Shown piece by piece: positions 16,801 to 24,714 of a stretch of DNA of 64,000 bases. The notes under the pieces are model-generated. The model saw nothing but the letters and a program-made list of their open reading frames with translations, did not search any database and was not told where the DNA came from. Each line of letters opens with the position of its first letter. The first letter of the stretch is position 1. A program made the translations under genes and the position numbers. The stretch comes from Gaiella sp. GTDB taxonomy: Bacteria; Actinomycetota; Thermoleophilia; Gaiellales; Gaiellaceae. The stretch is taken from assembly GCA_027493885.1 (NCBI GenBank), contig JAOSJZ010000001.1:2226622-2290621 (forward strand). The letters run 5' to 3'.

Positions 16801-18475
16801 TGGGCGTCCTCCAGTCGCGGCCGAAGGCGCGCGGGCGGAGCTTGACCCCCGGCGCGGCCTGGCGGCGCTTGTACTCGGCGCCGTCGACGAGCCGAAGCGT
16901 CCGCTCGACGATGGCCGGATCGAACTGGGCCTCCAGCTCCTCGCGCGAGCGGTCGAGCTCGACGTACGCCTCGAGGATCGGGTCGAGCATGTCGTAGGGC
17001 GGCAGCGACTGGTCGTCGCGCTGGTCGGCGCGCAGCTCCGCGCTCGGCGGCCGCTCGATCGTCGAGACGGGAATCAGCTCGCGCCCGGCCCGCTCGTTCA
17101 GGTGGCGCGCGAGGCGAAAGACGTCCGTCTTGAACACGTCCACCAGCAAGGCGTAGCCGCCGACCATGTCGCCGTAGATCGTCGAGTACCCGACCGCCGT
17201 CTCGGACTTGTTCCCCGTGGCGAGCACGAGCCAGCCGTGCGTGTTGGAGAGCGCCATCAGCATCGTCCCGCGGATCCGCGCCTGCAGGTTCTCCGCGGCG
17301 AGCCCCTCGAGTCCTCCGAGCGCTTCGTGGAACGAGCCGACGACGTCCTCGATCGGGATCTCGCGGAAGTCGACGCCGAGGTTCTCGCCGAGCTCCCGTG
17401 CGTCGTCGCGCGTCCCCTCGGAGGAGAACCGCGACGGCATCGAGACGGTGTGGACGCGCTCCGGCCCGAGCGCGTCGGCCGCGACCGCTGCGGTGACGGC
17501 CGAGTCGATGCCGCCGGAGACGCCGACCACGACGTCCGCGAAGCCGTTCTTGTCGACGTAGTCCCGCAGGCCGAGCCCGAGCGCGAGGCGCATCTGCTCG
17601 AGCTCCGGCCCGAACGGCACGACCGCCGCCGCGGCCGCCTCGGCGGTCGCGCGAGGCGCGCCCAGGCGGATCGTCGTCGCGCCGGGAGTCTCGGGACGCG
17701 AGCGCTGGAGCTCGCGCCGGCGGACGTCTCGCAGGCGCCGCCCGATCGCCTCGGTCGGGTCTACGTCGGCGACGAGCAATGCCTCCTCGAAGCCGGGCGC
17801 GCGAGCGATCACCTCGCCCTCGTCGTCGAGCACGACCGAGTGACCGTCGAAGACGAGCTCGTCCTGGCCGCCGACGAGGTTGCAGAACGCGACGTAGACC
17901 GCGTTGTCGCGCGCACGGGTGACGAGCATCTCCTCGCGATCCTCGGCCTTGCCGACGTGGAACGGTGAGGCCGAGAGGTTGACGAGCAGCGTCGCACCGG
18001 CGAGAGCGAGGTCCGTCGCGGGCGGGCCGGGCTGCCAGACGTCCTCGCAGATCGTCGGGCCGACGAGCACGTCGCCGAGCTCGAGCAGGACGAGCTCGCG
18101 CCCGGCCGCGAAGTAGCGGTGCTCGTCGAAGACGCCGTAGTTCGGGAGGAAGTGCTTGCGGTAGATCGCCTGCACGGATCCCTCGGCGCAGACGAAGGCC
18201 GCGTTCGCGAGATCGCGGTCGAACGCCGGCGCGCCGACGAGCGCGACCACGTCGGTGCACGACCGGGCCACCTCGTCGACCGCCTCGCGCGCGGCCCGCA
18301 CGAACCCGGGCCGGAGCAGGAGATCCTCCGGGGGGTAGCCCGTGACGGCGAGCTCGGGCAGGACGACTAGATCGGCCGCCTGCCGCCGCGCCTCGGACAC
18401 CGCGGTCTTGATCCGCTCGACGTTCTGGTCGAGGTCGCCGACGACGACGTTCAGCTGCGCGAGCGCGATCCTCAC
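16778..18475 (-). CDS. nadE: glutamine-dependent NAD+ synthetase
   Basis: A 565-residue cytoplasmic enzyme for the last step of NAD synthesis, amidation of deamido-NAD using glutamine. Residues 1-270 form the nitrilase-type glutaminase domain with the triad in LPELAVTGYPPED, YRKHFLPNYGVFDE and TICEDVWQPGPP. Residues about 285-565 form the synthetase domain with the PP-loop VVGVSGGIDSAVTAA and TGNKSETAVGYSTIYGDMVGG. The length fits the single-chain form common in actinobacteria. The GTG at 18475 follows GAGGAT by six bases. The last codons lie within a 21-bp stem hairpin. Confidence 0.95.
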   Translation of the reverse strand: MRIALAQLNVVVGDLDQNVERIKTAVSEARRQAADLVVLPELAVTGYPPEDLLLRPGFVRAAREAVDEVARSCTDVVALVGAPAFDRDLANAAFVCAEGSVQAIYRKHFLPNYGVFDEHRYFAAGRELVLLELGDVLVGPTICEDVWQPGPPATDLALAGATLLVNLSASPFHVGKAEDREEMLVTRARDNAVYVAFCNLVGGQDELVFDGHSVVLDDEGEVIARAPGFEEALLVADVDPTEAIGRRLRDVRRRELQRSRPETPGATTIRLGAPRATAEAAAAAVVPFGPELEQMRLALGLGLRDYVDKNGFADVVVGVSGGIDSAVTAAVAADALGPERVHTVSMPSRFSSEGTRDDARELGENLGVDFREIPIEDVVGSFHEALGGLEGLAAENLQARIRGTMLMALSNTHGWLVLATGNKSETAVGYSTIYGDMVGGYALLVDVFKTDVFRLARHLNERAGRELIPVSTIERPPSAELRADQRDDQSLPPYDMLDPILEAYVELDRSREELEAQFDPAIVERTLRLVDGAEYKRRQAAPGVKLRPRAFGRDWRTPITNRWRG

Positions 18476-18555
18476 CGCGCCATCCTCGCCGTTCCACGCC
18501 GGCGACCTGCCCGACGAGGTTTTCGACTCTCGGTCACAAACGTCACTCTAGCGGG

Positions 18556-19233
18556 ATGCACGACGAGACCGTCACGATCGACCGGCGCTTCCGTGGACCG
18601 CTCCGCTCGGCCAACGGCGGCTACGCCTGCGGCCTGCTCGGCTCGCGCGTCGGAGCCGCGGCCGAGGTGACCCTCCGCCTCCCGCCGCCGCTCGAGCGCC
18701 CGCTGACGATCCGGCAAGAGGGCGAGCGGTTGCTGCTCGAGGACGGCGACCTCCTCGTGGCGGAGGCGGTTCCCGGCGACCCCGGCCTCGCGCCGCCCGT
18801 ACCGCCCGAGCCTGCCGCCGCGGCCGCCGCGGCCGAGGGCGTCGGGGCTTTCGGGCCGGCCGAGTTCGCCGAGTGCTTCGTCTGCGGCACGCGCGAGGAC
18901 GGGAGCGGGCTCTCGATCCACCCGGGCCCGGTGCCCGGGCGCGACGGCCTCGTCGCGACGACGTGGGTTGCGCACGGCGTCTCACCCGAGGTCGTGTGGG
19001 CGGCGATCGACTGCCCGGGTGCCTACGCCGCGGGCGACCCCGGCCGCGGCGAGGTCGTTCTCGGCCGGATGACGGCACGTATCGACCGCCTGCCCGAGGA
19101 GGGAGAGCCCTGTGTCGTCGTCGGCTGGCCGCTCGGCGAGGACGGCCGCAAGCTCTACGCAGGGACTGCGCTCTACGGCCTGGACGGCGAGCCGCTCGCC
19201 GTCGCGCGGCAGATCTGGATCGCGCCGCGCTAG
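18556..19233 (+). CDS. hotdog-fold thioesterase-like protein
   Basis: A 225-residue protein with two hotdog-like halves. The N-terminal half starts RRFRGPLRSANGGYACGLLG, typical of acyl-CoA thioesterase-like proteins that accept bulky thioesters. A linker of alanine and proline (PPEPAAAAAAAEG) precedes a half with CFVCGTREDGSGLSIHPGPV and WAAIDCPGAYAA. The cysteine pair CFVC and the aspartate in AAIDCPGA are noteworthy. No catalytic assignment is possible. It is divergent from nadE across 80 bases. Confidence 0.7.
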   Translation: MHDETVTIDRRFRGPLRSANGGYACGLLGSRVGAAAEVTLRLPPPLERPLTIRQEGERLLLEDGDLLVAEAVPGDPGLAPPVPPEPAAAAAAAEGVGAFGPAEFAECFVCGTREDGSGLSIHPGPVPGRDGLVATTWVAHGVSPEVVWAAIDCPGAYAAGDPGRGEVVLGRMTARIDRLPEEGEPCVVVGWPLGEDGRKLYAGTALYGLDGEPLAVARQIWIAPR

Positions 19234-19237
19234 CCCG

Positions 19238-19672
19238 TCAGCGTGAGGAGAGCGCGAGGAGCAGCCCGCCATCCTCGTCGTAGGCGGGGAAGAGGTCGAC
19301 GACCACGGGCTTTGTCAGCCCCGCCCGCGTCCGAAGCTCGAGCTGCTCGCCGAGGCGCCGGACGCCCCACTCGCGGACGAGCTCGAGCGGAGCCGTGTCG
19401 GAGAGCGCGAGCGCGCCGGCGACGTCCCGGCCGAGGAGGTCATGCTCCCTGAAACCGGTCAGCTCGAAGACGCCTCGCCCGACCGCGAGCACGCGCGCGT
19501 CGGCGTCGCACACGACGAACCCCGTCGACGGAGCGGGGTAGTAGTCCTCGAGCAGCTGGAACAGAAACCCGAACCCGCAGCTGCGGCACTGCGGCGCCTC
19601 GGTGGAGAAGCCCTCGACGCCGTCGACGTCGATCGACCGCTCGCGACAGTTCGGGCAGATGAAGACCGGCAC
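19238..19672 (-). CDS. zinc-ribbon plus PAS domain protein
   Basis: A 144-residue protein with an N-terminal four-cysteine zinc ribbon (FICPNCRERS and QCRSCGFGF, about residues 5-35) fused to one PAS domain (about residues 45-140, FVVCDADARVLAVGRGVFEL, GFREHDLLGRDVAGALAL). There is no kinase, cyclase or DNA-binding output domain, so it should act by contact with another protein. The zinc ribbon may bind a partner or nucleic acid. The GTG at 19672 is six bases after TACCAT. It is divergent from the MFS exporter across a palindromic operator. Confidence 0.75.
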   Translation of the reverse strand: MPVFICPNCRERSIDVDGVEGFSTEAPQCRSCGFGFLFQLLEDYYPAPSTGFVVCDADARVLAVGRGVFELTGFREHDLLGRDVAGALALSDTAPLELVREWGVRRLGEQLELRTRAGLTKPVVVDLFPAYDEDGGLLLALSSR

Positions 19673-19678
19673 GGAGTG

Positions 19679-19684
19679 ATGGTA
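19679..19684 (-). promoter_or_regulatory. -10 element for the zinc-ribbon/PAS gene
   Basis: TACCAT on the minus strand with a six-base gap to the GTG start. It lies 42 bases from the operator of the divergent exporter. Confidence 0.55.
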
Positions 19685-19725
19685 CGTGCGGCGGCGTTAC
19701 CGGCCGGCCAACCGCGCCGCCACGT

Positions 19726-19758
19726 AGTTAGCGCTAGCTAAGCTAGCCCGCGCTAACT
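19726..19758. promoter_or_regulatory. nested palindromic operator, probably for the TetR regulator
   Basis: Outer arms AGTTAGCGC and GCGCTAACT enclose an inner palindrome CTAGC-TAA-GCTAG. The right outer arm overlaps a TAACTT -10 element seven bases before the exporter GTG, so binding would block RNA polymerase. Confidence 0.65.
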
Positions 19759-19766
19759 TCGCGGAG

Positions 19767-21203
19767 GTGGAGATGCTGGCCGGGCTCGTGACCGAGGAGA
19801 ACAAGAAGTGGTGGACGCTCGCCGCCGTCGCGGTCGGGCTGTTCATGATCATGCTCGACAACACGGTCGTGAACGTCGCGTTGCCGTCCATCCAGCGCGA
19901 CCTCCACATGCAGCTCTCGGAGCTCGAGTGGATCGTGTCGGGCTACGCGCTGGCGTTCGCGGCGTTGATGCTGATCGGAGGCAAGCTCGCTGACGCCTAC
20001 GGGCGCCGCCTCGTCTTCGTCCTCGGGATCGTCGTGTTCACGGGAGCCTCGCTCTGGTGCGGACTCGCGACGAGCGGCTCGATGTTGATCGCCGCTCGCG
20101 TGGTCCAGGGCGTCGGAGCGGCGATGATGAACCCGGCGACGCTGTCCATCATCGCGGCCACGTTTCCGCCCCGTCAGCGGGGCACTGCGATCGGGATCTG
20201 GGCCGGCGTCTCCGCGCTCGCGCTCGCGATCGGCCCGCTCGTCGGGGGCCTTCTCACCGAGCACGCCGGCTGGAACTGGATCTTCTTCGTCAACGTGCCC
20301 GTCGGAATAGTCGGAATCGCCGCCAGCTTTCTCCTCATCGACGAGTCCCGCGACGAGACGCACGAGCGCCTCGACCTCCCGGGGCTCGCCACCTCCGGGA
20401 TCGGCCTGTTCGCGCTCACCTACGGGCTGATCGAGGCGAACAACTACGGCTGGGGCTCGGTGCGGATCGTGACGGCCTTCGTGGTTGCAGCGGTCGCTCT
20501 CGTGGTCTTCGTGCTTCTCGAGCGCCACCGGCGTGCCCCGATGCTCGACCTGACGCTGTTCCGCAACCGCACCTACGTCGGCGCGAACCTCGTGATGCTG
20601 CTCGTCGCGCTCGCGATGTTCGGCGTGTTCTTCTTCGTCTCGCTCTACATGCAGAACGTGCTCGGCTACTCGGCTGTCGAGGCCGGTGCAGCCTTCCTGC
20701 CGATGACGCTCCTGATCATCGTGGTCGCTCCGCTCGCCGGTCGTGCGTCCGACCGGTGGGGGTCTCGCTCGTTGATGGCGACCGGCATGGTGCTCCTCGC
20801 GGCCCAGCTCGCGTACTTCAGCCAGCTCTCGGAGGACGCGAGCTTCTGGCGGCTGCTACCCGCGCTCGTGCTCGGCGGCTTCGGGATGTCGATGACGATG
20901 ACACCGAGCTCGGCGGCGGCGATGCGCGCGGTGCCGGTCGAGAAGGCGGGCATCGGATCGGCCGTGCTCAACGCCTGCCGCCAGGTGGGCGGCTCGATCG
21001 GGATCGCGCTGATGGGCGCGATCATGGCTTCACGCCTGACAAGACCGCCCACCACCGCGTCGTTCATGAGCGGCTTCGAGCGCGCGCTGCTCGTTGCGGC
21101 GGGCATTGCCCTCGCCGGTGCGATCGTGGCGGCGATCCTCGTCCGCCCCCACGACGGCTCCCAGACGGGAGAGAAGCCGGGGCGCCCGGCAGAGGCCGCA
21201 TGA
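19767..21203 (+). CDS. MFS multidrug exporter, DHA2 (EmrB/QacA) type
   Basis: A 478-residue drug:proton antiporter of the plasma membrane with about 14 membrane helices. Signature motifs are LDNTVVNVALPSIQ in helix 1 (the DHA2 D1-type motif), GGKLADAYGRR (motif A between helices 2 and 3) and GPLVGGLLTEHAGWNWIFF (motif C). It would pump out hydrophobic toxic compounds. A leaderless start at the GTG at 19767 fits the TAACTT box, while an alternative ATG at 19773 has GGAGG five bases before it. It is co-translated with the TetR regulator (ATGA overlap). Confidence 0.93.
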   Translation: MEMLAGLVTEENKKWWTLAAVAVGLFMIMLDNTVVNVALPSIQRDLHMQLSELEWIVSGYALAFAALMLIGGKLADAYGRRLVFVLGIVVFTGASLWCGLATSGSMLIAARVVQGVGAAMMNPATLSIIAATFPPRQRGTAIGIWAGVSALALAIGPLVGGLLTEHAGWNWIFFVNVPVGIVGIAASFLLIDESRDETHERLDLPGLATSGIGLFALTYGLIEANNYGWGSVRIVTAFVVAAVALVVFVLLERHRRAPMLDLTLFRNRTYVGANLVMLLVALAMFGVFFFVSLYMQNVLGYSAVEAGAAFLPMTLLIIVVAPLAGRASDRWGSRSLMATGMVLLAAQLAYFSQLSEDASFWRLLPALVLGGFGMSMTMTPSSAAAMRAVPVEKAGIGSAVLNACRQVGGSIGIALMGAIMASRLTRPPTTASFMSGFERALLVAAGIALAGAIVAAILVRPHDGSQTGEKPGRPAEAA

Positions 21204-21859
21204 GCCGCGGTCGGCGCCTCCCTGCGGAAGCGCGGCGCCGGACGATCGTCCAGGCGGGCCTGCGAGTCTTCTCGTCAGGTAGCTACGCGGGGTCGACGAT
21301 CGCCGAGATCGCCCGTGAGGCGGGCGTCAGCGAGCCTGTCCTCTACCGGCATTTTGCATCGAAGCGCGATCTCTGGGCCGCGTGCCTCGATGCCGCCTGG
21401 GAGGAGTTCCGCGCCGGCTTCGACGACGTCGCCGACGAGCTCCTCGCAACGGATCCCGGCTCCGGCGATCGCGACATGGGTATCGCTCGGTTCGGCCTCC
21501 TTCTCCCTCCCTCGGTCGCCCGCTGGAAGAAGGCGTTGCTGCCGAACCTCTGGATCCAGGGCATCACGGAGGCGGGGGAGGACCGCGAGATCCGCAAGCA
21601 CGTCGCGCGACACATGCGCGTGGCGCACGACCACGTGGGCGCGGCGCTCCGGCGGGCGCAGGAGCTGGGCGTCGTTCCCGCCGACCGCAACCCCGAGGCA
21701 GAAGCCTGGGTGATCATCGCAGGCCTGCTTCTGCGCTCGGTCGCAGACCGGGTCGGCGGGCTCCTCGACGACGGCGAGCTCGCGGCAATCCAGCACGAGC
21801 GCACGCGCTGGCTGCTCGGCGCCGCTACGGAGTCACGAGGCGCAGCAGCCAGAACGTGA
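21200..21859 (+). CDS. TetR/AcrR-family regulator of the exporter
   Basis: A 219-residue repressor. The N-terminal helix-turn-helix is complete (TIAEIAREAGVSEPVLYRHF, about residues 30-50). The C-terminal part is a ligand and dimerisation domain with no further motif. The ATG overlaps the exporter stop, so regulator and pump are made together. The nested palindrome upstream of the exporter is the obvious binding site. Its 3' end overlaps azlD on the other strand by 35 bases. Confidence 0.92.
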   Translation: MSRGRRLPAEARRRTIVQAGLRVFSSGSYAGSTIAEIAREAGVSEPVLYRHFASKRDLWAACLDAAWEEFRAGFDDVADELLATDPGSGDRDMGIARFGLLLPPSVARWKKALLPNLWIQGITEAGEDREIRKHVARHMRVAHDHVGAALRRAQELGVVPADRNPEAEAWVIIAGLLLRSVADRVGGLLDDGELAAIQHERTRWLLGAATESRGAAART

Positions 21860-22121
21860 GCATCCCGGCGGCGATCGCGAGGCCCAGGTTGCGCGTGCGC
21901 CAGGCGACGAGCGCTGCGACCCCCGCCCCCGCGACCCGGATCTCTCCTTCGCCGTAGCTGCCCTGGAGGGACGGCGTGAGGAGGGCGGCGAAGACGGCGA
22001 TCGGGACGAAGTGCAGGAAACGCACCCAGAACGCGGGCAACTCCGTCCGCAGCGCGAGCCCCGCATAGCGCGAGCCGAAGGTCACGGCGAGCATCCCGGT
22101 GACGGTCAGCCAGAACGTCAT
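21825..22121 (-). CDS. azlD: AzlD-type branched-chain amino acid export subunit
   Basis: A 98-residue membrane protein with three hydrophobic helices (for example FLHFVPIAVFAALLTPSL). It has the family arrangement GSRYAGLALR near the N-terminus. It would form the small subunit of the AzlCD exporter for branched-chain amino acids or related compounds. The ATG overlaps the azlC stop by four bases. Its 3' end overlaps the TetR gene in the convergent direction. Confidence 0.88.
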   Translation of the reverse strand: MTFWLTVTGMLAVTFGSRYAGLALRTELPAFWVRFLHFVPIAVFAALLTPSLQGSYGEGEIRVAGAGVAALVAWRTRNLGLAIAAGMLTFWLLRLVTP

Positions 22122-22831
22122 GCGACCTCGCGTGCGGCGTCGTCGAGCCTGACCGCGTCCCCGGGGCGTCCTCTGGTCAGCGCCGCTCCGAGCAGGCTCC
22201 CGGCCACGCCGGTGACGAGGATCGGAAGCCCGCCCGGGAGGCGTTCGGCGAGAGCGTACGCGAGCGCGCCCGATGCGACGGCGACGCCGAGCTCGACGCG
22301 GGTGCGGACGAGGGGCACGAGCAGCGCGAGGAACGCGAGCGGGAACACGAGGTCGATCCCGAGCGCTCCGGGATCGGCGATCGCGGCACCCGCCACCGCG
22401 CCTCCGAGCGTCGAGAGGTTCCAGACGAGGAACAGGCTGAGCTCCGCGCCGAGCAGAAACGGGAACGTGCGCTCGTGGCTCACGACCGTGACGCCGAAAG
22501 CCTCGTCGGTGAGGAAGTAGGCGGCCGTCGGCCGGCGCCAGCCGCGCAGGGGGATCCGACGACCGAGCGACAGCCCGTAGAGCACGTGGCGGACGTTGAG
22601 CAGGAAGGTCGTGAACACGATCTCGGCGGCCGCAGCACCGGCCCCGAAGAGGCCGACCGCGCTCACCTGCGCGCTGCCGGCGAAGACGAGCACCGAGAGC
22701 GACTGGGTCTCGAGGAGCGACAGCCCGGCCTCGCGGGCGAGCACGGCGTAGACGACGCCGAAGGGGACGACGCCGAGCCAGAGGGGCGCCATCGCCACGA
22801 ACCCGCGCCGGAACCCCTCGAGCCCTGCCAT
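22118..22831 (-). CDS. azlC: AzlC-type branched-chain amino acid exporter, large subunit
   Basis: A 237-residue membrane protein of the AzlC family. The N-terminal GFRRGFVAMAPLWLGVVPFG and the VFAGSAQVSAVGL helix are typical, as is LLNVRHVLYGLSLGRRI with its conserved histidine. I start it at the ATG at 22831, six bases after a TACGAT element. The longer upstream frame translates repeats and is not protein-like. It is co-translated with azlD. No Lrp-type regulator gene is next to it. Confidence 0.9.
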   Translation of the reverse strand: MAGLEGFRRGFVAMAPLWLGVVPFGVVYAVLAREAGLSLLETQSLSVLVFAGSAQVSAVGLFGAGAAAAEIVFTTFLLNVRHVLYGLSLGRRIPLRGWRRPTAAYFLTDEAFGVTVVSHERTFPFLLGAELSLFLVWNLSTLGGAVAGAAIADPGALGIDLVFPLAFLALLVPLVRTRVELGVAVASGALAYALAERLPGGLPILVTGVAGSLLGAALTRGRPGDAVRLDDAAREVA

Positions 22832-22837
22832 GCGGCG

Positions 22838-22843
22838 ATCGTA
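22838..22843 (-). promoter_or_regulatory. -10 element for azlC
   Basis: TACGAT on the minus strand with six bases to the ATG. The tandem repeat array begins eight bases further upstream, where a -35 region or activator site would lie. Confidence 0.55.
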
Positions 22844-22850
22844 CGGCCGC

Positions 22851-22989
22851 TGTCCGGCCTGGCGTCCGACGACGTGGTGTCCGACCTGGTGTCCGACGTG
22901 GTGTCCGACGTGGTGTCCGACGTGGTGTCCGACTTCAGTCGGACACCTCCGCGCTGCTGACCCCGGGTGTCCGACTGAAGTCGGACACC
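22851..22989. repeat. 12-bp tandem array ending in two GTCCGACT palindromes (copies 3 and 4)
   Basis: From 22851 to about 22934 a unit like GACGTGGTGTCC repeats five times in close form plus degenerate copies on the left. The last unit runs into the left arm of a palindrome (GGTGTCCGACT at 22924-22934, AGTCGGACACC at 22937-22947). A second palindrome with the same arms and a GA loop lies at 22966-22989. The array occupies the region upstream of azlC. It is too short-period and spacer-free to be CRISPR. Confidence 0.8.
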
Positions 22990-22995
22990 GTCTGA

Positions 22996-23064
22996 GGGGC
23001 GTTTCTGCGTGGCCCTTCCGGGCCACGCAGAAACGCCCCCGGCTGCGGCTTCCGGGGGCGTTTC
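22996..23064. terminator. two overlapping strong hairpins
   Basis: The first has 20-base arms (22996-23015 and 23020-23039, starting GGGGCGTTTCTG) with a TTCC loop. The second has arms GAAACGCCCCCGG (23030-23042) and CCGGGGGCGTTTC (23052-23064). They share bases 23030-23039, so only one can form at a time. With the GTCCGACT palindromes this insulates azlC from the XRE-TPR gene. From 23065 to 23218 I see nothing defined. Confidence 0.6.
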
Positions 23065-23218
23065 GAAAAGGGCGACCCTGTCTGGGAGGCGTCGGACGGA
23101 GCTCGTGACTCTGCGGCCCAGTCACGCTGTTCTCCGGTTGTCCACGCCGGTCCCGTCGGTTGCCCGGCGCACCGCCCTGGCGTCTGGAGGTGCGTACTGA
23201 CGTGACTCTAGGGGCCAT

Positions 23219-23282
23219 GTCCCAAAAAGTCAAGTAGCTCAGTCAAGTGATCCGCGCTATCTTCTACTTCACATGTTGGGAC
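23219..23282 (+). promoter_or_regulatory. upstream control region of the XRE-TPR gene
   Basis: Inverted arms GTCCCAA (23219-23225) and TTGGGAC (23276-23282) bracket two direct repeats AGTCAAGT (23228-23235 and 23241-23248, 13-base period). A TATCTT box at 23258-23263 could be the -10. This AT-richer patch is the most operator-like sequence near the regulator. It leaves a leader of about 70 bases. Confidence 0.5.
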
Positions 23283-23340
23283 GACCTTTGGAAGACACGG
23301 TTCACCCCATCGGGGGAGGGCAACCCGGGCGGGTGGCGGC

Positions 23341-24699
23341 TTGAGTGACAGCGAGATGCGCGACGCGGCCGCCACCCCCCGGTCTGCAACGAGCGCGGGC
23401 GGGCGCGACGTCGGCGCGCGCGTACGCGCGCTTCGGGTCGCGGCGGGCCTGACCCAGACCGAGCTGGCCGGCGCCCGCTTCTCGAAGGAGTACGTCAGCC
23501 AGATCGAGCGCGGCAAGACCCGGCCCACGACGGACACCGTCGGATGGCTCGCAGAGCGGCTCGGGGTCGACGCGCAGTACCTCCTCCACGGCGTGTCGGC
23601 CAACGTCCGCGCCCGCGTCGAGGCGATGCTGGCCCGGGCCGAGGCGCTTTCGGAGGACCATCGCGACGAGGACGCCGTCGAGGCGTTCCGCGAGGCGCGC
23701 GCCGAGCTCGGCGAGCTCGCCTCGCCCGAGCTCGAGCTGCGGGCGCTCGCCGGCGAGGGCTGGGCGCTCCAGGAGACGGGTGCCGCACACGAGGCGATCA
23801 CGGTGCTCCAGGCCGCGCGCGAGCTCGCCGAGCGCCCCGACTTCTCCGACATCGACCGCGCCGACGTCGTCTTCCGGCTCGGCTGCTGTCGATATCGGAT
23901 CTCGAGCATCCCGTCGGCGATCGGTCTGCTCGACGAGGCACTCGAGCTCGCGGAGCGCTCGGGGCTGCCCTGCGACGTGCTGCGCGCCCGGATCCTCGCG
24001 TGGCGCTCGCGTTGCCGCCGCCGCCAGGCGGACTACGAGGCAGCCCGCGAGGATGCCGCGCGCGCCCTCGAGCTCGCGCTGGGCGTCGAGGACCCGCGGG
24101 TCGTCGCGGGCGCGTACTTCCAGGCGTCGTGGGTTGCCGAGAAGACCGGTCACTGGGTGCTCGCACGCCAGTACGCGCTGCAGGCGAAGGAGATCTACGC
24201 GGAGCTCAACGACGTACGGAACACGGGCCGCCTGATGCTCAACCTCGGCGGCCTGCAGCTTCTGCTCGGGCATCCAGAGCAGGCGATCGAGCACCTGACG
24301 AAGTCGTTCGCCCTCGCCGTCGAAGCGGGCTCGCAACCCGACGCCGCACAGGCCCTGGGGAGCCTCGCGGCAGTGTACGAGCAGCTCGGCGACCACGAGA
24401 CGGCGGACGAGCATGCACGCAAGGCCCTCGCGCTGCTCGAGGGCCGGGAAGACTTCCTCGACGAGATCGGCCAGTCGAACCTGGTGCTGGGCCGCTCGTT
24501 GTTGGAGCGGGGCCGCCTCGACGAGGCGGAGGAGTGCTTCCGGGCAGCGGACGCCGCTTTCGAGCAGATGGCGTCCATCGCGCACCGGACGGGGGCGTGG
24601 GTCGCGCTGGGCGATCTCGCGGAGCGTCGTGGTGACGCACGCGAGGCGGCGCGGTTGTACCGAAACGCCGCCGAGGCGCTTCGGGTCGTCCGCTTCTGA
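23341..24699 (+). CDS. XRE-type helix-turn-helix regulator with C-terminal TPR array
   Basis: A 452-residue cytoplasmic regulator. Residues about 25-80 are an XRE/Cro-type DNA-binding domain (LRVAAGLTQTELAG, FSKEYVSQIERGKTRPTTDT, WLAERLGVDAQYLLHG). Residues about 90-450 are a long array of tetratricopeptide repeats, for example ALAGEGWALQETGAAHEAIT and LMLNLGGLQLLLGHPEQAIE. Small-DNA-binding-domain-plus-TPR is the architecture of RRNPP peptide receptors (Rgg, PlcR, NprR, ComR), although this TPR part is longer than usual. The start is a TTG at 23341, placed by the frame rather than by a clear ribosome site. A peptide gene follows after 15 bases, which is why I suggest a peptide ligand. Confidence 0.88.
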   Translation: MSDSEMRDAAATPRSATSAGGRDVGARVRALRVAAGLTQTELAGARFSKEYVSQIERGKTRPTTDTVGWLAERLGVDAQYLLHGVSANVRARVEAMLARAEALSEDHRDEDAVEAFREARAELGELASPELELRALAGEGWALQETGAAHEAITVLQAARELAERPDFSDIDRADVVFRLGCCRYRISSIPSAIGLLDEALELAERSGLPCDVLRARILAWRSRCRRRQADYEAAREDAARALELALGVEDPRVVAGAYFQASWVAEKTGHWVLARQYALQAKEIYAELNDVRNTGRLMLNLGGLQLLLGHPEQAIEHLTKSFALAVEAGSQPDAAQALGSLAAVYEQLGDHETADEHARKALALLEGREDFLDEIGQSNLVLGRSLLERGRLDEAEECFRAADAAFEQMASIAHRTGAWVALGDLAERRGDAREAARLYRNAAEALRVVRF

Positions 24700-24714
24700 G
24701 AAAGGAGGATCGAG

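Noticed and set aside
18497..18555. A further GTCCGACT palindrome copy between nadE and the hotdog protein gene
   Set aside because: The sequence CGACTCTCGGTCAC only partly resembles the arms and has no matching partner.
22851..22934. CRISPR-like array
   Set aside because: The unit is 12 bases with no unique spacers and no cas genes nearby; it is a simple tandem repeat derived from a palindrome arm.
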